A stretch of DNA of 64,000 nucleotides from Leptothrix sp. (in: b-proteobacteria) (lineage in GTDB: Bacteria; Pseudomonadota; Gammaproteobacteria; Burkholderiales; Burkholderiaceae_C), in NCBI GenBank assembly GCA_013822685.1, contig PNKV01000019.1, forward strand, positions 1-64,000. Reading direction: 5' to 3'. Numbering within the stretch: the stretch's first letter is position 1; each line of letters starts with the position of its first letter. This document shows positions 17,178 to 26,222 of the stretch, piece by piece. The translations under genes were made by a program, and so were the position numbers. The notes below the pieces were generated by a model. That model was not told the origin of the DNA and searched no databases. It worked only from the letters and a program-made list of their open reading frames with translations.

Positions 17178-19064
17178 GGTTTGCGCCTTGGCCTTGGCCC
17201 GCGTCACGATGCGGGCGGGGTCAAGTGCATCGCGCAAAGCCGCCTCGACCGGGCACGGACTGCCCGTGACCCACGAAGCCAGCAATTCACCGGCCAGCGC
17301 TGTCCAGGTGATACCTCTTGAGCCAAATCCTGTGATGACGTAAACCCCGCCGTGCTCATCGCGCAGCCGGGGTATCAGCCGTGGTTGATCCAATCGGGGC
17401 GCTTTTTGCCCGGCGGTTGCCTGGGGGCGGTCCGCCGGATTCAAGGGCAGTGCACCCACGTACGGCAGGCGATCAGGCGTGACGGCCCGCCAGGCCACCC
17501 GACCTTGCAGGTACTTGGGCAGGGCATTTTTGTCCAGCATTGGCAAGCAGCCCAGCTGCGCAGCTTGTTCCAGGTTGTGGGCATGGTCGGCGGCGCGCAA
17601 GCCGGGATCGAGGTCATCGAGATCGCTGGTGGCGCCAAACAGCAAACGGCCACCATGCAAAGGCAGGACATAGCCAGCGCCCGCCACCGGGATGGCCGGT
17701 GCCAAGATGCCTTCCTGCAAAGGAAGACTGCTGATCTGGCCCCGCACAAGTGACAGGGGCAGGGGAGCCGCCTGCGGCAAGGCCTTCAGCAAGTTGAGTG
17801 TGTCGACGGCACTGGCCAGCACAATCACTCGGGCCTCGGCGATGAGTTTCCCTTGCGTATCCAGCGCCTGCCAAGGCTTTTGGCCATGTGGGGCCGCTTG
17901 CAGTTGGTGCACGGTTTGGCCAGCCAGAAAAACCACGTTGGCGTGGGCTCTGGCATCGGCCAACAGGGCTTGTGCGTAGCCAGCCGGGTCCAGCCAACCG
18001 CCTTGGTGAAACAGCCAGCCACCGCTGGGCACCGGAATGTGGGCTGAGGCACGGGCTGGCGCCTGGTCAAGCCATTGCACGTGCTCAAGGGGCAGGCCGA
18101 GGCGATGGGCCAGCGACTCTGCTTGCGCAGCATCGGTCTGGGTGTCCAGTCTGAGCAGGCCTTGGCATGCGCCTTCGAATCGGCCCTGCGCCAACATGGG
18201 CGAGGTGACTGCGGCTGTGCGCATGGCCGCAGCACGGTGGGCTCGGGCGTGGAGGCCGTCTTCACCATGGACGATGCTGTGGAACAAGCCGCCCGGGTTG
18301 CCCGAGGCCCCTTGCGCTGGCGCCGCATGCTCGTCGATCAAGGTGACCCGCCAGCCTTGCCGTGCCAAGGCCCAAGCGGCGGCGCAACCCGCCAGGCCCG
18401 CGCCGATGACCATGGCATGCCTCTGTGTGGGGCCGATTACCGCGGGCCAGAGGCCGCCGGGCAGAGGCGGGGGGGTGTGATGAGGCGCGAAGCGAAAGGT
18501 CAAGCTCCCAGTGGCAGACCGCGCATGGGTGTCCTCGGCCCTGAAGCCGGATTGGCGCAAGCCTGCGATCACCTGCGCAGCTTCACTGCGAGCGACCGCG
18601 GTGCATCCCGGGGCGGCCAGGCGCGCCAGGCGTGACAGCCAGCCCTCATCGCCGTTGGGCACGAGTGGGGCAGGGGGCACGTTCTCCAACAAGAAGGCAT
18701 CCACCCGCGCCACCAGTTGAGGCACCAGATCGGCGGCTTCGCCCACGCCCAGCAGCAAAGTGACCTGGCTGGCGGGGCCTTCGTCGAACACCAGGGTGTG
18801 CATGCCTGGGGTCAACACGGGCCAGTTCTGGGCCAATCTGTCGGCCAAGGACGGCTTTTCAGAGTCCTTGATCAAGGGCAACTGCCGGGGTAGTTGGGCG
18901 GCCACAGCGATGTAGAACAGGCGCTGGCACCGGTTCGGATCGGCTTGCCAGGCGGCCCAGGTGTCCAAGAAACACTGGCCCTGGCCAAAGCCGGCCTCCA
19001 GGATGACAAAGCTGTCGCGGTGTGCCCATCGGGCGGGCAGGGCAGCGCCTGCCAGAGCGGCCAT
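17169..19064 (-). CDS. mnmC: MnmC-type bifunctional tRNA wobble-uridine enzyme with degenerate methyltransferase domain
   Basis: MnmC finishes mnm5(s2)U34 in tRNA: an FAD oxidase half removes the carboxymethyl group and a SAM methyltransferase half adds a methyl. Here the C-terminal oxidase half (from about residue 220) is intact, with MVIGAGLAGCAAAWALARQG for FAD and ITGFGSRGITWTALAGELLA near the end. The N-terminal half is unusual. It starts only at ALPARWAHRDSFVILEAGFGQG, lacks the usual first 60 or so residues, and where the family has FLDGFAPAKNP it reads FLLENVPPAPLVP; the usual (I/V)S.EK motif is also gone. Methyltransferase loss is therefore likely. The start at ATG 19064 lies 5 bases after the upstream gene's stop; longer starts would overlap that gene and are not family-like. 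Confidence 0.85.
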   Translation of the reverse strand: MAALAGAALPARWAHRDSFVILEAGFGQGQCFLDTWAAWQADPNRCQRLFYIAVAAQLPRQLPLIKDSEKPSLADRLAQNWPVLTPGMHTLVFDEGPASQVTLLLGVGEAADLVPQLVARVDAFLLENVPPAPLVPNGDEGWLSRLARLAAPGCTAVARSEAAQVIAGLRQSGFRAEDTHARSATGSLTFRFAPHHTPPPLPGGLWPAVIGPTQRHAMVIGAGLAGCAAAWALARQGWRVTLIDEHAAPAQGASGNPGGLFHSIVHGEDGLHARAHRAAAMRTAAVTSPMLAQGRFEGACQGLLRLDTQTDAAQAESLAHRLGLPLEHVQWLDQAPARASAHIPVPSGGWLFHQGGWLDPAGYAQALLADARAHANVVFLAGQTVHQLQAAPHGQKPWQALDTQGKLIAEARVIVLASAVDTLNLLKALPQAAPLPLSLVRGQISSLPLQEGILAPAIPVAGAGYVLPLHGGRLLFGATSDLDDLDPGLRAADHAHNLEQAAQLGCLPMLDKNALPKYLQGRVAWRAVTPDRLPYVGALPLNPADRPQATAGQKAPRLDQPRLIPRLRDEHGGVYVITGFGSRGITWTALAGELLASWVTGSPCPVEAALRDALDPARIVTRAKAKAQTSG

Positions 19065-19069
19065 CGCGC

Positions 19070-19852
19070 TTATTGCGCCAACCAGCCGCCGTCCATGTTC
19101 CAGGCCACGCCGCGAACATTGTCGCCAGCCGATGAGCACAGGAACACCGCCAAATCACCCAGCTGGGCAGGCGTCACGAACTGCAAAGAGGGCTGCTTTT
19201 CACCCAGCAAGCCGCGTTGCGCTTCTTCAACACTGACACCTTCACGCTCGGCTTTGGCCTCAATCTGCTTCTGCACCAGGGGGGTCAACACCCAGCCGGG
19301 GCAAATGGCGTTGACGGTGACGCCGGTGGTGGCGGTTTCAAGTGCGACCGACTTGGTCAGGCCGACCAGGCCATGCTTGGCCGCCACGTAGGCCGACTTG
19401 CCCGCCGAGGCCACCAGCCCGTGGGCCGAAGCCACGTTGATGATGCGGCCCCAGTTCTTGGCCCGCATGGCCGGCACTGCCAGGCGCATGGCGTGAAAGG
19501 CCGAGCTGAGGTTGATGGCGAGGATGGCGTCCCATTTCTCAACGGGGAAGTTCTCGACATTGGCCACGTGCTGAATGCCGGCGTTGTTGACCAGGATGTC
19601 CACGCCGCCAAACTCCGCGGTGGCGTGGGCCATCATGGCTTCGATCTCAGCTGGCTTGCTCATGTCGGCCCCGTGGTAGCCCACACGGATGCCGTGCGCT
19701 TTGCCGGCGGCCAACACTTCGGCCTTGGGCGCATCAACATCGCCAAAGCCGTTCAGAATGACGTTGGCGCCTTGGGCGGCCAGTTGATTCGCGATGCCCA
19801 AACCTATGCCGCTGGTCGATCCAGTGACGAGGGCGGTTTTTCCATTCAACAT
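19070..19852 (-). CDS. bdhA: 3-hydroxybutyrate dehydrogenase (SDR family)
   Basis: Oxidises D-3-hydroxybutyrate to acetoacetate with NAD+, linking polyhydroxybutyrate breakdown to central metabolism. The 260-residue protein is a classical short-chain dehydrogenase: TGSTSGIGLGIA for NAD binding, NNAGIQHV, the catalytic Ser in INVASAHGLVAS, and YVAAKHGLVG with the catalytic Tyr-x3-Lys. The C-terminal block NAICPGWVLTPLVQKQIE and the AEREGVSVEEAQRGLLGEKQ lid match the hydroxybutyrate branch. It lies just upstream of mnmC, 5 bases away, and is divergent from the hydrolase gene with a 67-base gap. Confidence 0.93.
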   Translation of the reverse strand: MLNGKTALVTGSTSGIGLGIANQLAAQGANVILNGFGDVDAPKAEVLAAGKAHGIRVGYHGADMSKPAEIEAMMAHATAEFGGVDILVNNAGIQHVANVENFPVEKWDAILAINLSSAFHAMRLAVPAMRAKNWGRIINVASAHGLVASAGKSAYVAAKHGLVGLTKSVALETATTGVTVNAICPGWVLTPLVQKQIEAKAEREGVSVEEAQRGLLGEKQPSLQFVTPAQLGDLAVFLCSSAGDNVRGVAWNMDGGWLAQ

Positions 19853-19919
19853 TCAGGCCTCCTGTGGCAAGAACAAACACAATGTCGTACCGACTCCAAT
19901 TATCTGCCGAGGCACTGCC

Positions 19920-20858
19920 ATGACCACCCTGGATCACAACAATCTCACCAGCCCCACGTTGAACCACGTGGTGTGCCCAGGCGCAAGCAAGACCGATGCT
20001 CAAAACCACCGCATGGCTTATTGGTCGTGGGGCGACGAAGCCAATCCCCGGATCCTCATCTGTGTGCACGGCTTGAGCCGCCAGGGGCGTGACTTCGACG
20101 CCTTGGCCCAGTCGCTGAGCAGCCACTACCGCGTGATTTGTCCCGATGTGGTCGGGCGTGGGCATTCCGACTGGTTGGCTGCACCTTCGGGGTACCAGGT
20201 CTTTTCCTACGTGTCCGACATGGTGGCGCTGGTGCAGCAGTTGCGCACTTCACTCAAGGCGCCCAGCCCCATGGACATCGATTGGGTGGGAACCTCCATG
20301 GGCGGCTTGATCGGCCTGGGCTTTTCCAGCCTGCCTCCCGAGGTGACAGGCGTGCGCGTTTGCAAGATGGTGCTCAATGATGTGGGGCCACGGTTGCGCC
20401 ACGACGCCCTGGTGCGCATTGGCGAGTACCTGGGGCAGCCCAAGCGCTTTGCCACCGAGCAAGAAGCGGCCGACTATTTGTGGACCATTTCCACCGGCTT
20501 TGGCGCGCACACACCCGAGCAGTGGCTGGCTTTGTCACTGCCTTTGCTTCGCCCGGCCTCCGATGGCCAGGGCTGGCAGCTGCATTACGACCCGGCCATT
20601 GCCGAGCCCTTCAAGAGCATGTCGGCCGATGCGGCCGCCAGTGGTGAAGCCGCCTTGTGGGGCGTCTACGATGGCCTGAAATGCGAAGTGCTGTTGGTGC
20701 GCGGCAAAAATTCTGACTTGCTGGACCATGAGACCGCGCTGAGCATGACCCAACGCGGCCCCAAAGCGCGCCTGTTTGAGTTTGAAGGCGTGGGCCACGC
20801 GCCCACGCTGATCGCCGCTGACCAGATCGCCACCATCAAGGACTTCTTGTTGGCATGA
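19920..20858 (+). CDS. Alpha/beta-fold hydrolase
   Basis: A 312-residue cytoplasmic alpha/beta hydrolase. It shows the oxyanion-hole region ICVHGLSRQGRDFD, the strand-turn VGRGHSDW, the nucleophile elbow VGTSMGG (Ser as nucleophile), the probable acid in VRGKNSDLLDHETA and the catalytic His in EGVGHAPTL. Its substrate cannot be read; the family contains esterases and C-C bond hydrolases. ATG 19920 is chosen because the upstream reading frame is low quality and this gives the standard length. The stop overlaps the relA start in ATGA, so relA translation is probably coupled. Position next to the hydroxybutyrate dehydrogenase hints at PHB-related esters, but only weakly. Confidence 0.85.
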   Translation: MTTLDHNNLTSPTLNHVVCPGASKTDAQNHRMAYWSWGDEANPRILICVHGLSRQGRDFDALAQSLSSHYRVICPDVVGRGHSDWLAAPSGYQVFSYVSDMVALVQQLRTSLKAPSPMDIDWVGTSMGGLIGLGFSSLPPEVTGVRVCKMVLNDVGPRLRHDALVRIGEYLGQPKRFATEQEAADYLWTISTGFGAHTPEQWLALSLPLLRPASDGQGWQLHYDPAIAEPFKSMSADAAASGEAALWGVYDGLKCEVLLVRGKNSDLLDHETALSMTQRGPKARLFEFEGVGHAPTLIAADQIATIKDFLLA

Positions 20859-23113
20859 AGACAGGGATTCTTGACGCACCTCACGCGGCCATTGTTGATC
20901 TGGTCGACCTGAGCCTGCCCGAGCAGGATGGCAGCGCCGCGCATGCGTTGGCGCGCGCCAGGGCGTTTGCCGAGCCCCTGCTGGCCGGGCAGGTGTTCGA
21001 CACGGGTGAGAACGCCCTGGCCCATGCCGATGGCGTGTCGCAAATCCTGCTGGGCATCGGGGCGCCACCCTCACTGCGCGCGGCGGCTTACCTGGTCTAT
21101 GCCAGTGAGTACCTGACCCCGCCTGATGAGGTCATTGGCCGCGCCTTTGGCCCCGATGCTGCTGCCTTGGTGGCCCACACGCGCAAGCTGGTGCAGATCC
21201 AGCGCAATGCGCGCGACTCCTTGGGTGACGACACCGATGGCCCCTTGCGCGCCGAGCAGGTCGAACGCATCCGCAAGATGCTGCTGGCCTTCTCGCGCGA
21301 TTTGCGTGTGGTGCTGATGCGCCTGGCCTCGCGCCTGCAGACGCTGCGCCACTACGCCGAGACCAAGTTGCCGTGCCCGAAGGCATTGGCACGCGAGTCC
21401 ATGCAGGTGTTCGCCCCGCTGGCCAGCCGCCTGGGCATCGGCCAGATCAAATGGGAAATGGAGGACCTGTCCTTCCGTTTCCTGATGCCCGACACCTACC
21501 GCTCGATCGCCCGCTCGTTGGACGAAAAGCGGCTGGAGCGTGAGCGCGACGTGGAGCAGGTGCGCCGCACGCTGGCCGAAGCCCTGGCGCAAGCCGGGCT
21601 GCAAGCTCAGGTGCAGGGACGCCCCAAACACCTGTACAGCATCTGGAAGAAGATGCAGGGCAAAGGCTTGTCCATCGACCGTGTGTTCGATGTGCGGGCT
21701 TTGCGGGTCATCGTGGCCGACATTCCGGCCTGCTACGCGGCGCTGAGCCGGGCCCATGAGATCTGGCGCCCCATGCAGGATCACTTTTCTGACTACATCG
21801 CGCGGCCCAAGCCCAACGGCTACCAATCACTGCACACGGTGGTGCTGGGCGATGACGACAAGCCCATCGAGATCCAGATCCGCAGCCTGGCCATGCATGA
21901 GCACGCCGACAGCGGCGTGGCGGCCCATTGGGCCTACAAAGAGGCTGGCGCCAAAGGCTACGCCGGTGTGCAGGTGGTGGGTGAATTCGAAAGCCGCGTG
22001 GCAGCAGCCCGCAAGACCGTGCTGCGCCAGTTGCTGGCCTGGGAGCGCGACCTGGCCGCAGCCGACGAGACAGAAGGCGGCGGCCCCGCTGGCCACGGCT
22101 ATTTTGACGACCGCATCTACGTTTTTACGCCCGACGGCAAGATCATTGACCTGGTGCATGGCGCCACGCCCGTGGACTTTGCCTACACGCTGCACACCGA
22201 CTTGGGGCACCGTTGCCGAGGTGCGAAGGTTGACGGGGTCATGGTGCCCTTGAACACGGCCCTGCAAAGCGGCCAGACGATTGAAATCGTCTCTGTCCGG
22301 GAGGGCGGCCCATCGCTGGATTGGCTGAACCAGGACCTGGGCTATGTACGGAGTCCGCGGGCCCGCGCCAAGGTGCGCGCCTGGTTCAACGCGCTGGCCC
22401 AGCAAAGCACCATTGCCAAAGGCCGCGAGCTGGTTGAGAAGTTATTGCAGCGCGAAGGCAAGACCGCCGTCAAGCTGGAAGACCTGGCCGCCGATCTGGG
22501 TTTCCGCAGTGCCGATGCCTTGTTCGATGTCGTGGGCAAAGATGAATTCTCGCTGCGCAACATCGAGCAATTGCTGCGCCCCGCCGCGCCCGAGCAAGAC
22601 CCGGATCAGGTGGTGGCCCAACGCATTGCGCGCAGCGAAGCCGAGCTGGACCGCAGTGGCACCGGACGGGGCGTGCTGGTGGTGGGCATGGATTCATTGC
22701 TGACGCAGTTGGCCCGCTGCTGCAAGCCCGCGCCCCCTGACGCCATTGGCGGCTACGTGACGAGAGGCAAGGGCGTGGCCGTGCACCGCTCTGACTGCAG
22801 CAATTTCCGCCAGATGGCTGGGCGCCATGGTGAGCGTGTCATACCTGTTGCCTGGGGCCAGCATGCGGCCGCGCAGAGCGCGCACTACGCGGTGGATGTG
22901 TTGGTGGAGGCGCACGACCGGCCGGGCCTGCTGCGGGATGTGTGTGATGCCCTGGCGCAGGGCAAGACCCATGTGGTGGCCATGAACAGCCAGACTCAGC
23001 GGGACCACGCCACCATCACACTCACGGTGCAGACCTCTGACACGGCCAAGCTGGGCCCGGTGCTCGCGCGTGTTGCACAAGTGAACGGTGTTTTGAAGGC
23101 GCGCAGAAAATAG
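20855..23113 (+). CDS. relA: RelA-type (p)ppGpp synthetase
   Basis: Makes (p)ppGpp on stalled ribosomes during amino-acid starvation. In the 752 residues, the N-terminal pseudo-hydrolase domain lacks the catalytic HD pair: the expected position reads AAYLVYASEYL. This therefore looks like a monofunctional RelA, not a Rel/SpoT hydrolase. The synthetase domain is intact (KHLYSIWKKMQGKGL, VFDVRALRVIV, PKPNGYQSLHTVVLG, IEIQIRSLAMHEHAD). TGS (IYVFTPDGKIIDL), a zinc-finger/helical part (ARCCKPAPPDAIGGYVTRG) and a C-terminal ACT domain follow. It overlaps the upstream hydrolase by 4 bases. A separate SpoT gene would be expected elsewhere in the genome. Confidence 0.95.
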   Translation: MKTGILDAPHAAIVDLVDLSLPEQDGSAAHALARARAFAEPLLAGQVFDTGENALAHADGVSQILLGIGAPPSLRAAAYLVYASEYLTPPDEVIGRAFGPDAAALVAHTRKLVQIQRNARDSLGDDTDGPLRAEQVERIRKMLLAFSRDLRVVLMRLASRLQTLRHYAETKLPCPKALARESMQVFAPLASRLGIGQIKWEMEDLSFRFLMPDTYRSIARSLDEKRLERERDVEQVRRTLAEALAQAGLQAQVQGRPKHLYSIWKKMQGKGLSIDRVFDVRALRVIVADIPACYAALSRAHEIWRPMQDHFSDYIARPKPNGYQSLHTVVLGDDDKPIEIQIRSLAMHEHADSGVAAHWAYKEAGAKGYAGVQVVGEFESRVAAARKTVLRQLLAWERDLAAADETEGGGPAGHGYFDDRIYVFTPDGKIIDLVHGATPVDFAYTLHTDLGHRCRGAKVDGVMVPLNTALQSGQTIEIVSVREGGPSLDWLNQDLGYVRSPRARAKVRAWFNALAQQSTIAKGRELVEKLLQREGKTAVKLEDLAADLGFRSADALFDVVGKDEFSLRNIEQLLRPAAPEQDPDQVVAQRIARSEAELDRSGTGRGVLVVGMDSLLTQLARCCKPAPPDAIGGYVTRGKGVAVHRSDCSNFRQMAGRHGERVIPVAWGQHAAAQSAHYAVDVLVEAHDRPGLLRDVCDALAQGKTHVVAMNSQTQRDHATITLTVQTSDTAKLGPVLARVAQVNGVLKARRK

Positions 23114-23144
23114 AAAAAAAGTCATGCTATAGTAGCGGTCTTGA

Positions 23145-23221
23145 AGGCGCGTAGCTCAGCTGGTTAGAGCACCACCTTGACATGGTGGGGGTCGTTGGTT
23201 CGAGTCCAATCGCGCCTACCA
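23145..23221 (+). tRNA. tRNA-Val (GAC anticodon)
   Basis: A complete 77-base cloverleaf. The acceptor AGGCGCG pairs with CGCGCCT, T8 follows, and there is a D arm with AGCTCAGC/GGTTAGAGC. The anticodon stem CCACC/GGTGG encloses TTGACAT with anticodon GAC. A T arm GTTGG-TTCGAGT-CCAAT and an encoded CCA end complete it. A TATAGT -10 box lies at 23128-23133. A hairpin terminator follows. Confidence 0.97.
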
Positions 23222-23237
23222 AATTTGGTAGCCCCGG

Positions 23238-23274
23238 AAAGCCGGTAAGTTGTTTTAGCGACTTACCGGCTTTT
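23238..23274 (+). terminator. Intrinsic terminator after tRNA-Val
   Basis: AAAGCCGGTAAGT (23238-23250), a ten-base loop, then ACTTACCGGCTTTT make a 13-bp stem with T-rich 3' sequence (TTTTCTGTTT). It lies 16 bases after the tRNA and ends its transcript. It may also limit read-through from the convergent acyltransferase gene. Confidence 0.85.
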
Positions 23275-23316
23275 CTGTTTCTGGCCCGCATTCCTTGGGG
23301 CATGCGAAGCTTGGCT

Positions 23317-24432
23317 TTAACTTCGAAGTGGCTCGGCGGGCTCTCCCTCTTCGATCACCGGAGTTGGTTGCGCCCGAGAAGCCTGCTTTTGCCAACGTTT
23401 TGACCAGGCTTTTCTCACGGGCTCGTCAAACTGCTTGAGCATCAGCCACGACAACACCACGGTGGCAGACAGCGAAAGCGCAACCAAAACAGTGCTGTGT
23501 CCACTTTGGTTCATGGTTTGCCTTATACCCGAGGTGATCAGCAGAATTGGAAAGTGCAGCACATACAAAGGGTATGACAAATCACCCAATAATGTGCCCA
23601 AACCGGTTTTGACTTGGCTCGGGCCGCTTCCCAAATATGCCAAGAGCGGGAGCAGTATGAAAATACTGACCAAGTCCCACACCAAACTGTATGGCATGAG
23701 AAGAATAAGCGCCAATAGCGCGCACAGTATCCCGCCAGTCAAGCCTGCTTTGTTTTCATGGGATGTACGAAACCGGTGTATCAGCACACCAGTTAAAAAG
23801 CCAAATGTGACCCTGGGGAAGCCTGCCAAGTAAGTTTGAGCATCCCAACCCAGATTGGCGTTGCCAAAGTTCATCACCGCGGCGGCGTACAGGGCGCCGC
23901 TGACCACCGTGATGGCACACAAGGTCGACGTTCTGGCCCTGACCAAGCAGGATGCCCAAACCAGATTGATGATGACTTCAAATGAAAGGCTCCAAAGCGG
24001 CCCGTTGCCGGGAAACGCCACGAACTTGGTAATGTCCGTAGTGAAGAACGATGGCAGCAATAAGGCATTGAGGCCACTTGACACTAGGATCGTTGGCAGT
24101 GTTTCAACTTTCCCTGGCGAAACCACGTATTTCAACAGTAGGACAGCCAGCCCAAGCGCTGCCCCCACCACGGCAAGTGGATAAAGCCGGATGATGCGTG
24201 CGCGTGTGAAATCAAAGAACCCCATGCTTGAAACCAACCGCTGGCTGTAAGCGTGGGCGATCACAATTCCGCTGAGAATGAAAAACAGATCAACTGCCAA
24301 ATAACCGTGTGGCACAAAAGTGATCGACAGCCTGGCCGTGGCTAAGTGGTAAATAACGACGAATACCGCAGCAGCACCTCTTAACGCATCAAGATTGTGC
24401 AAACGAGTAGGAAGCCCTGATTCATTGCTCAT
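23317..24432 (-). CDS. Acyltransferase 3 family membrane protein
   Basis: A 371-residue protein with about ten membrane segments and the family signature near its N terminus: LDALRGAAAVFVVIYH with the conserved Arg and His, then AVDLFFILSGIVI. Family members O-acylate exported sugars, lipopolysaccharide or peptides in the inner membrane. ATG 24432 gives the normal start (short charged leader, then LDALRG); the longer frame to 24531 adds 33 atypical residues and neither start has a good ribosome site. Base composition is visibly lower in GC than neighbours, with many A/T-ending codons. It sits alone next to a tRNA gene, which suggests lateral transfer. Substrate unknown. Confidence 0.88.
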   Translation of the reverse strand: MSNESGLPTRLHNLDALRGAAAVFVVIYHLATARLSITFVPHGYLAVDLFFILSGIVIAHAYSQRLVSSMGFFDFTRARIIRLYPLAVVGAALGLAVLLLKYVVSPGKVETLPTILVSSGLNALLLPSFFTTDITKFVAFPGNGPLWSLSFEVIINLVWASCLVRARTSTLCAITVVSGALYAAAVMNFGNANLGWDAQTYLAGFPRVTFGFLTGVLIHRFRTSHENKAGLTGGILCALLALILLMPYSLVWDLVSIFILLPLLAYLGSGPSQVKTGLGTLLGDLSYPLYVLHFPILLITSGIRQTMNQSGHSTVLVALSLSATVVLSWLMLKQFDEPVRKAWSKRWQKQASRAQPTPVIEEGEPAEPLRS

Positions 24433-24661
24433 TTTTTGCCGCGCCAATATCAGCGCCCTCCAAGTTTTATTAGAAAAGCGATTTGCACGGACGCAGTCAG
24501 CCAGCAGATTGAATATCTGCCGCACCGTCATGAGTCATGCAAACTGCGCTTTTCCCTTGGCCGAACAATAAGCATGTTGCGGGCCAACCAACGCTGCTTT
24601 GAGCGGGTCGATAACGCAGAGACTTGCGGCGGGCCCTTCAGGCGCCCGCCCCATGGTTTGC
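24433..24661. other. Intergenic stretch with one GC-rich hairpin
   Basis: This 229-base stretch has no convincing gene. GGCGGGC at 24628-24634 and GCCCGCC at 24644-24650 form a 7-bp hairpin, which probably terminates transcription of the leftward small gene ending at 24662, although no U-run is visible. The rest, toward the acyltransferase start, is low in GC like that gene. Confidence 0.45.
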
Positions 24662-24850
24662 TCAGTGGGTTTTGGAGCGATTTTTAGGTACCTTGCCGCC
24701 GGCTTTTTTAGCCTCAGACAAGCCAATCGCAATCGCCTGCTTCCGGCTGGTCACCTTTTTGCCCGACGTGCCGCTTTTCAGCTTGCCAGCTTTGAGTTCG
24801 TGCATGGCCTTGCCGACCTTTTCAGATGCTTTTTCACCGTACCTTGCCAT
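24662..24850 (-). CDS. DUF6496-type small basic protein
   Basis: A 62-residue, lysine-rich protein starting MARYGEKASEKVGKAMHELK, with a central TSRKQAIAIGLSEAKKAGGK. This pattern marks the small DUF6496/plasmid-stabilisation-like family, found often in proteobacteria and of unknown function; its high charge suggests binding to nucleic acid. ATG 24850 has an excellent AAGGAGAAG ribosome site nine bases upstream, so it is preferred over a longer frame. Monocistronic, between the acyltransferase and serA. Confidence 0.8.
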   Translation of the reverse strand: MARYGEKASEKVGKAMHELKAGKLKSGTSGKKVTSRKQAIAIGLSEAKKAGGKVPKNRSKTH

Positions 24851-24922
24851 GATCTTCTCCTTGGATGGAAGTGGACACACGCAAAGTTCGGCAATCAGCA
24901 TGCCGGCCCAGGGTTTGCTGAA

Positions 24923-26152
<1,230 letters not shown>

Positions 26153-26222
26153 GCCTGAATCCTTCATGTGGTGAGTGTTGATCGGCCAGACGCTACCATG
26201 ATGAGGATTTTCCACTGAAAGA

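Noticed and set aside
20855..21400. An active ppGpp hydrolase (HD) domain at the RelA N terminus
   Set aside because: The HD dipeptide is replaced (AAYLVYASEYL), so the protein is called synthetase-only.
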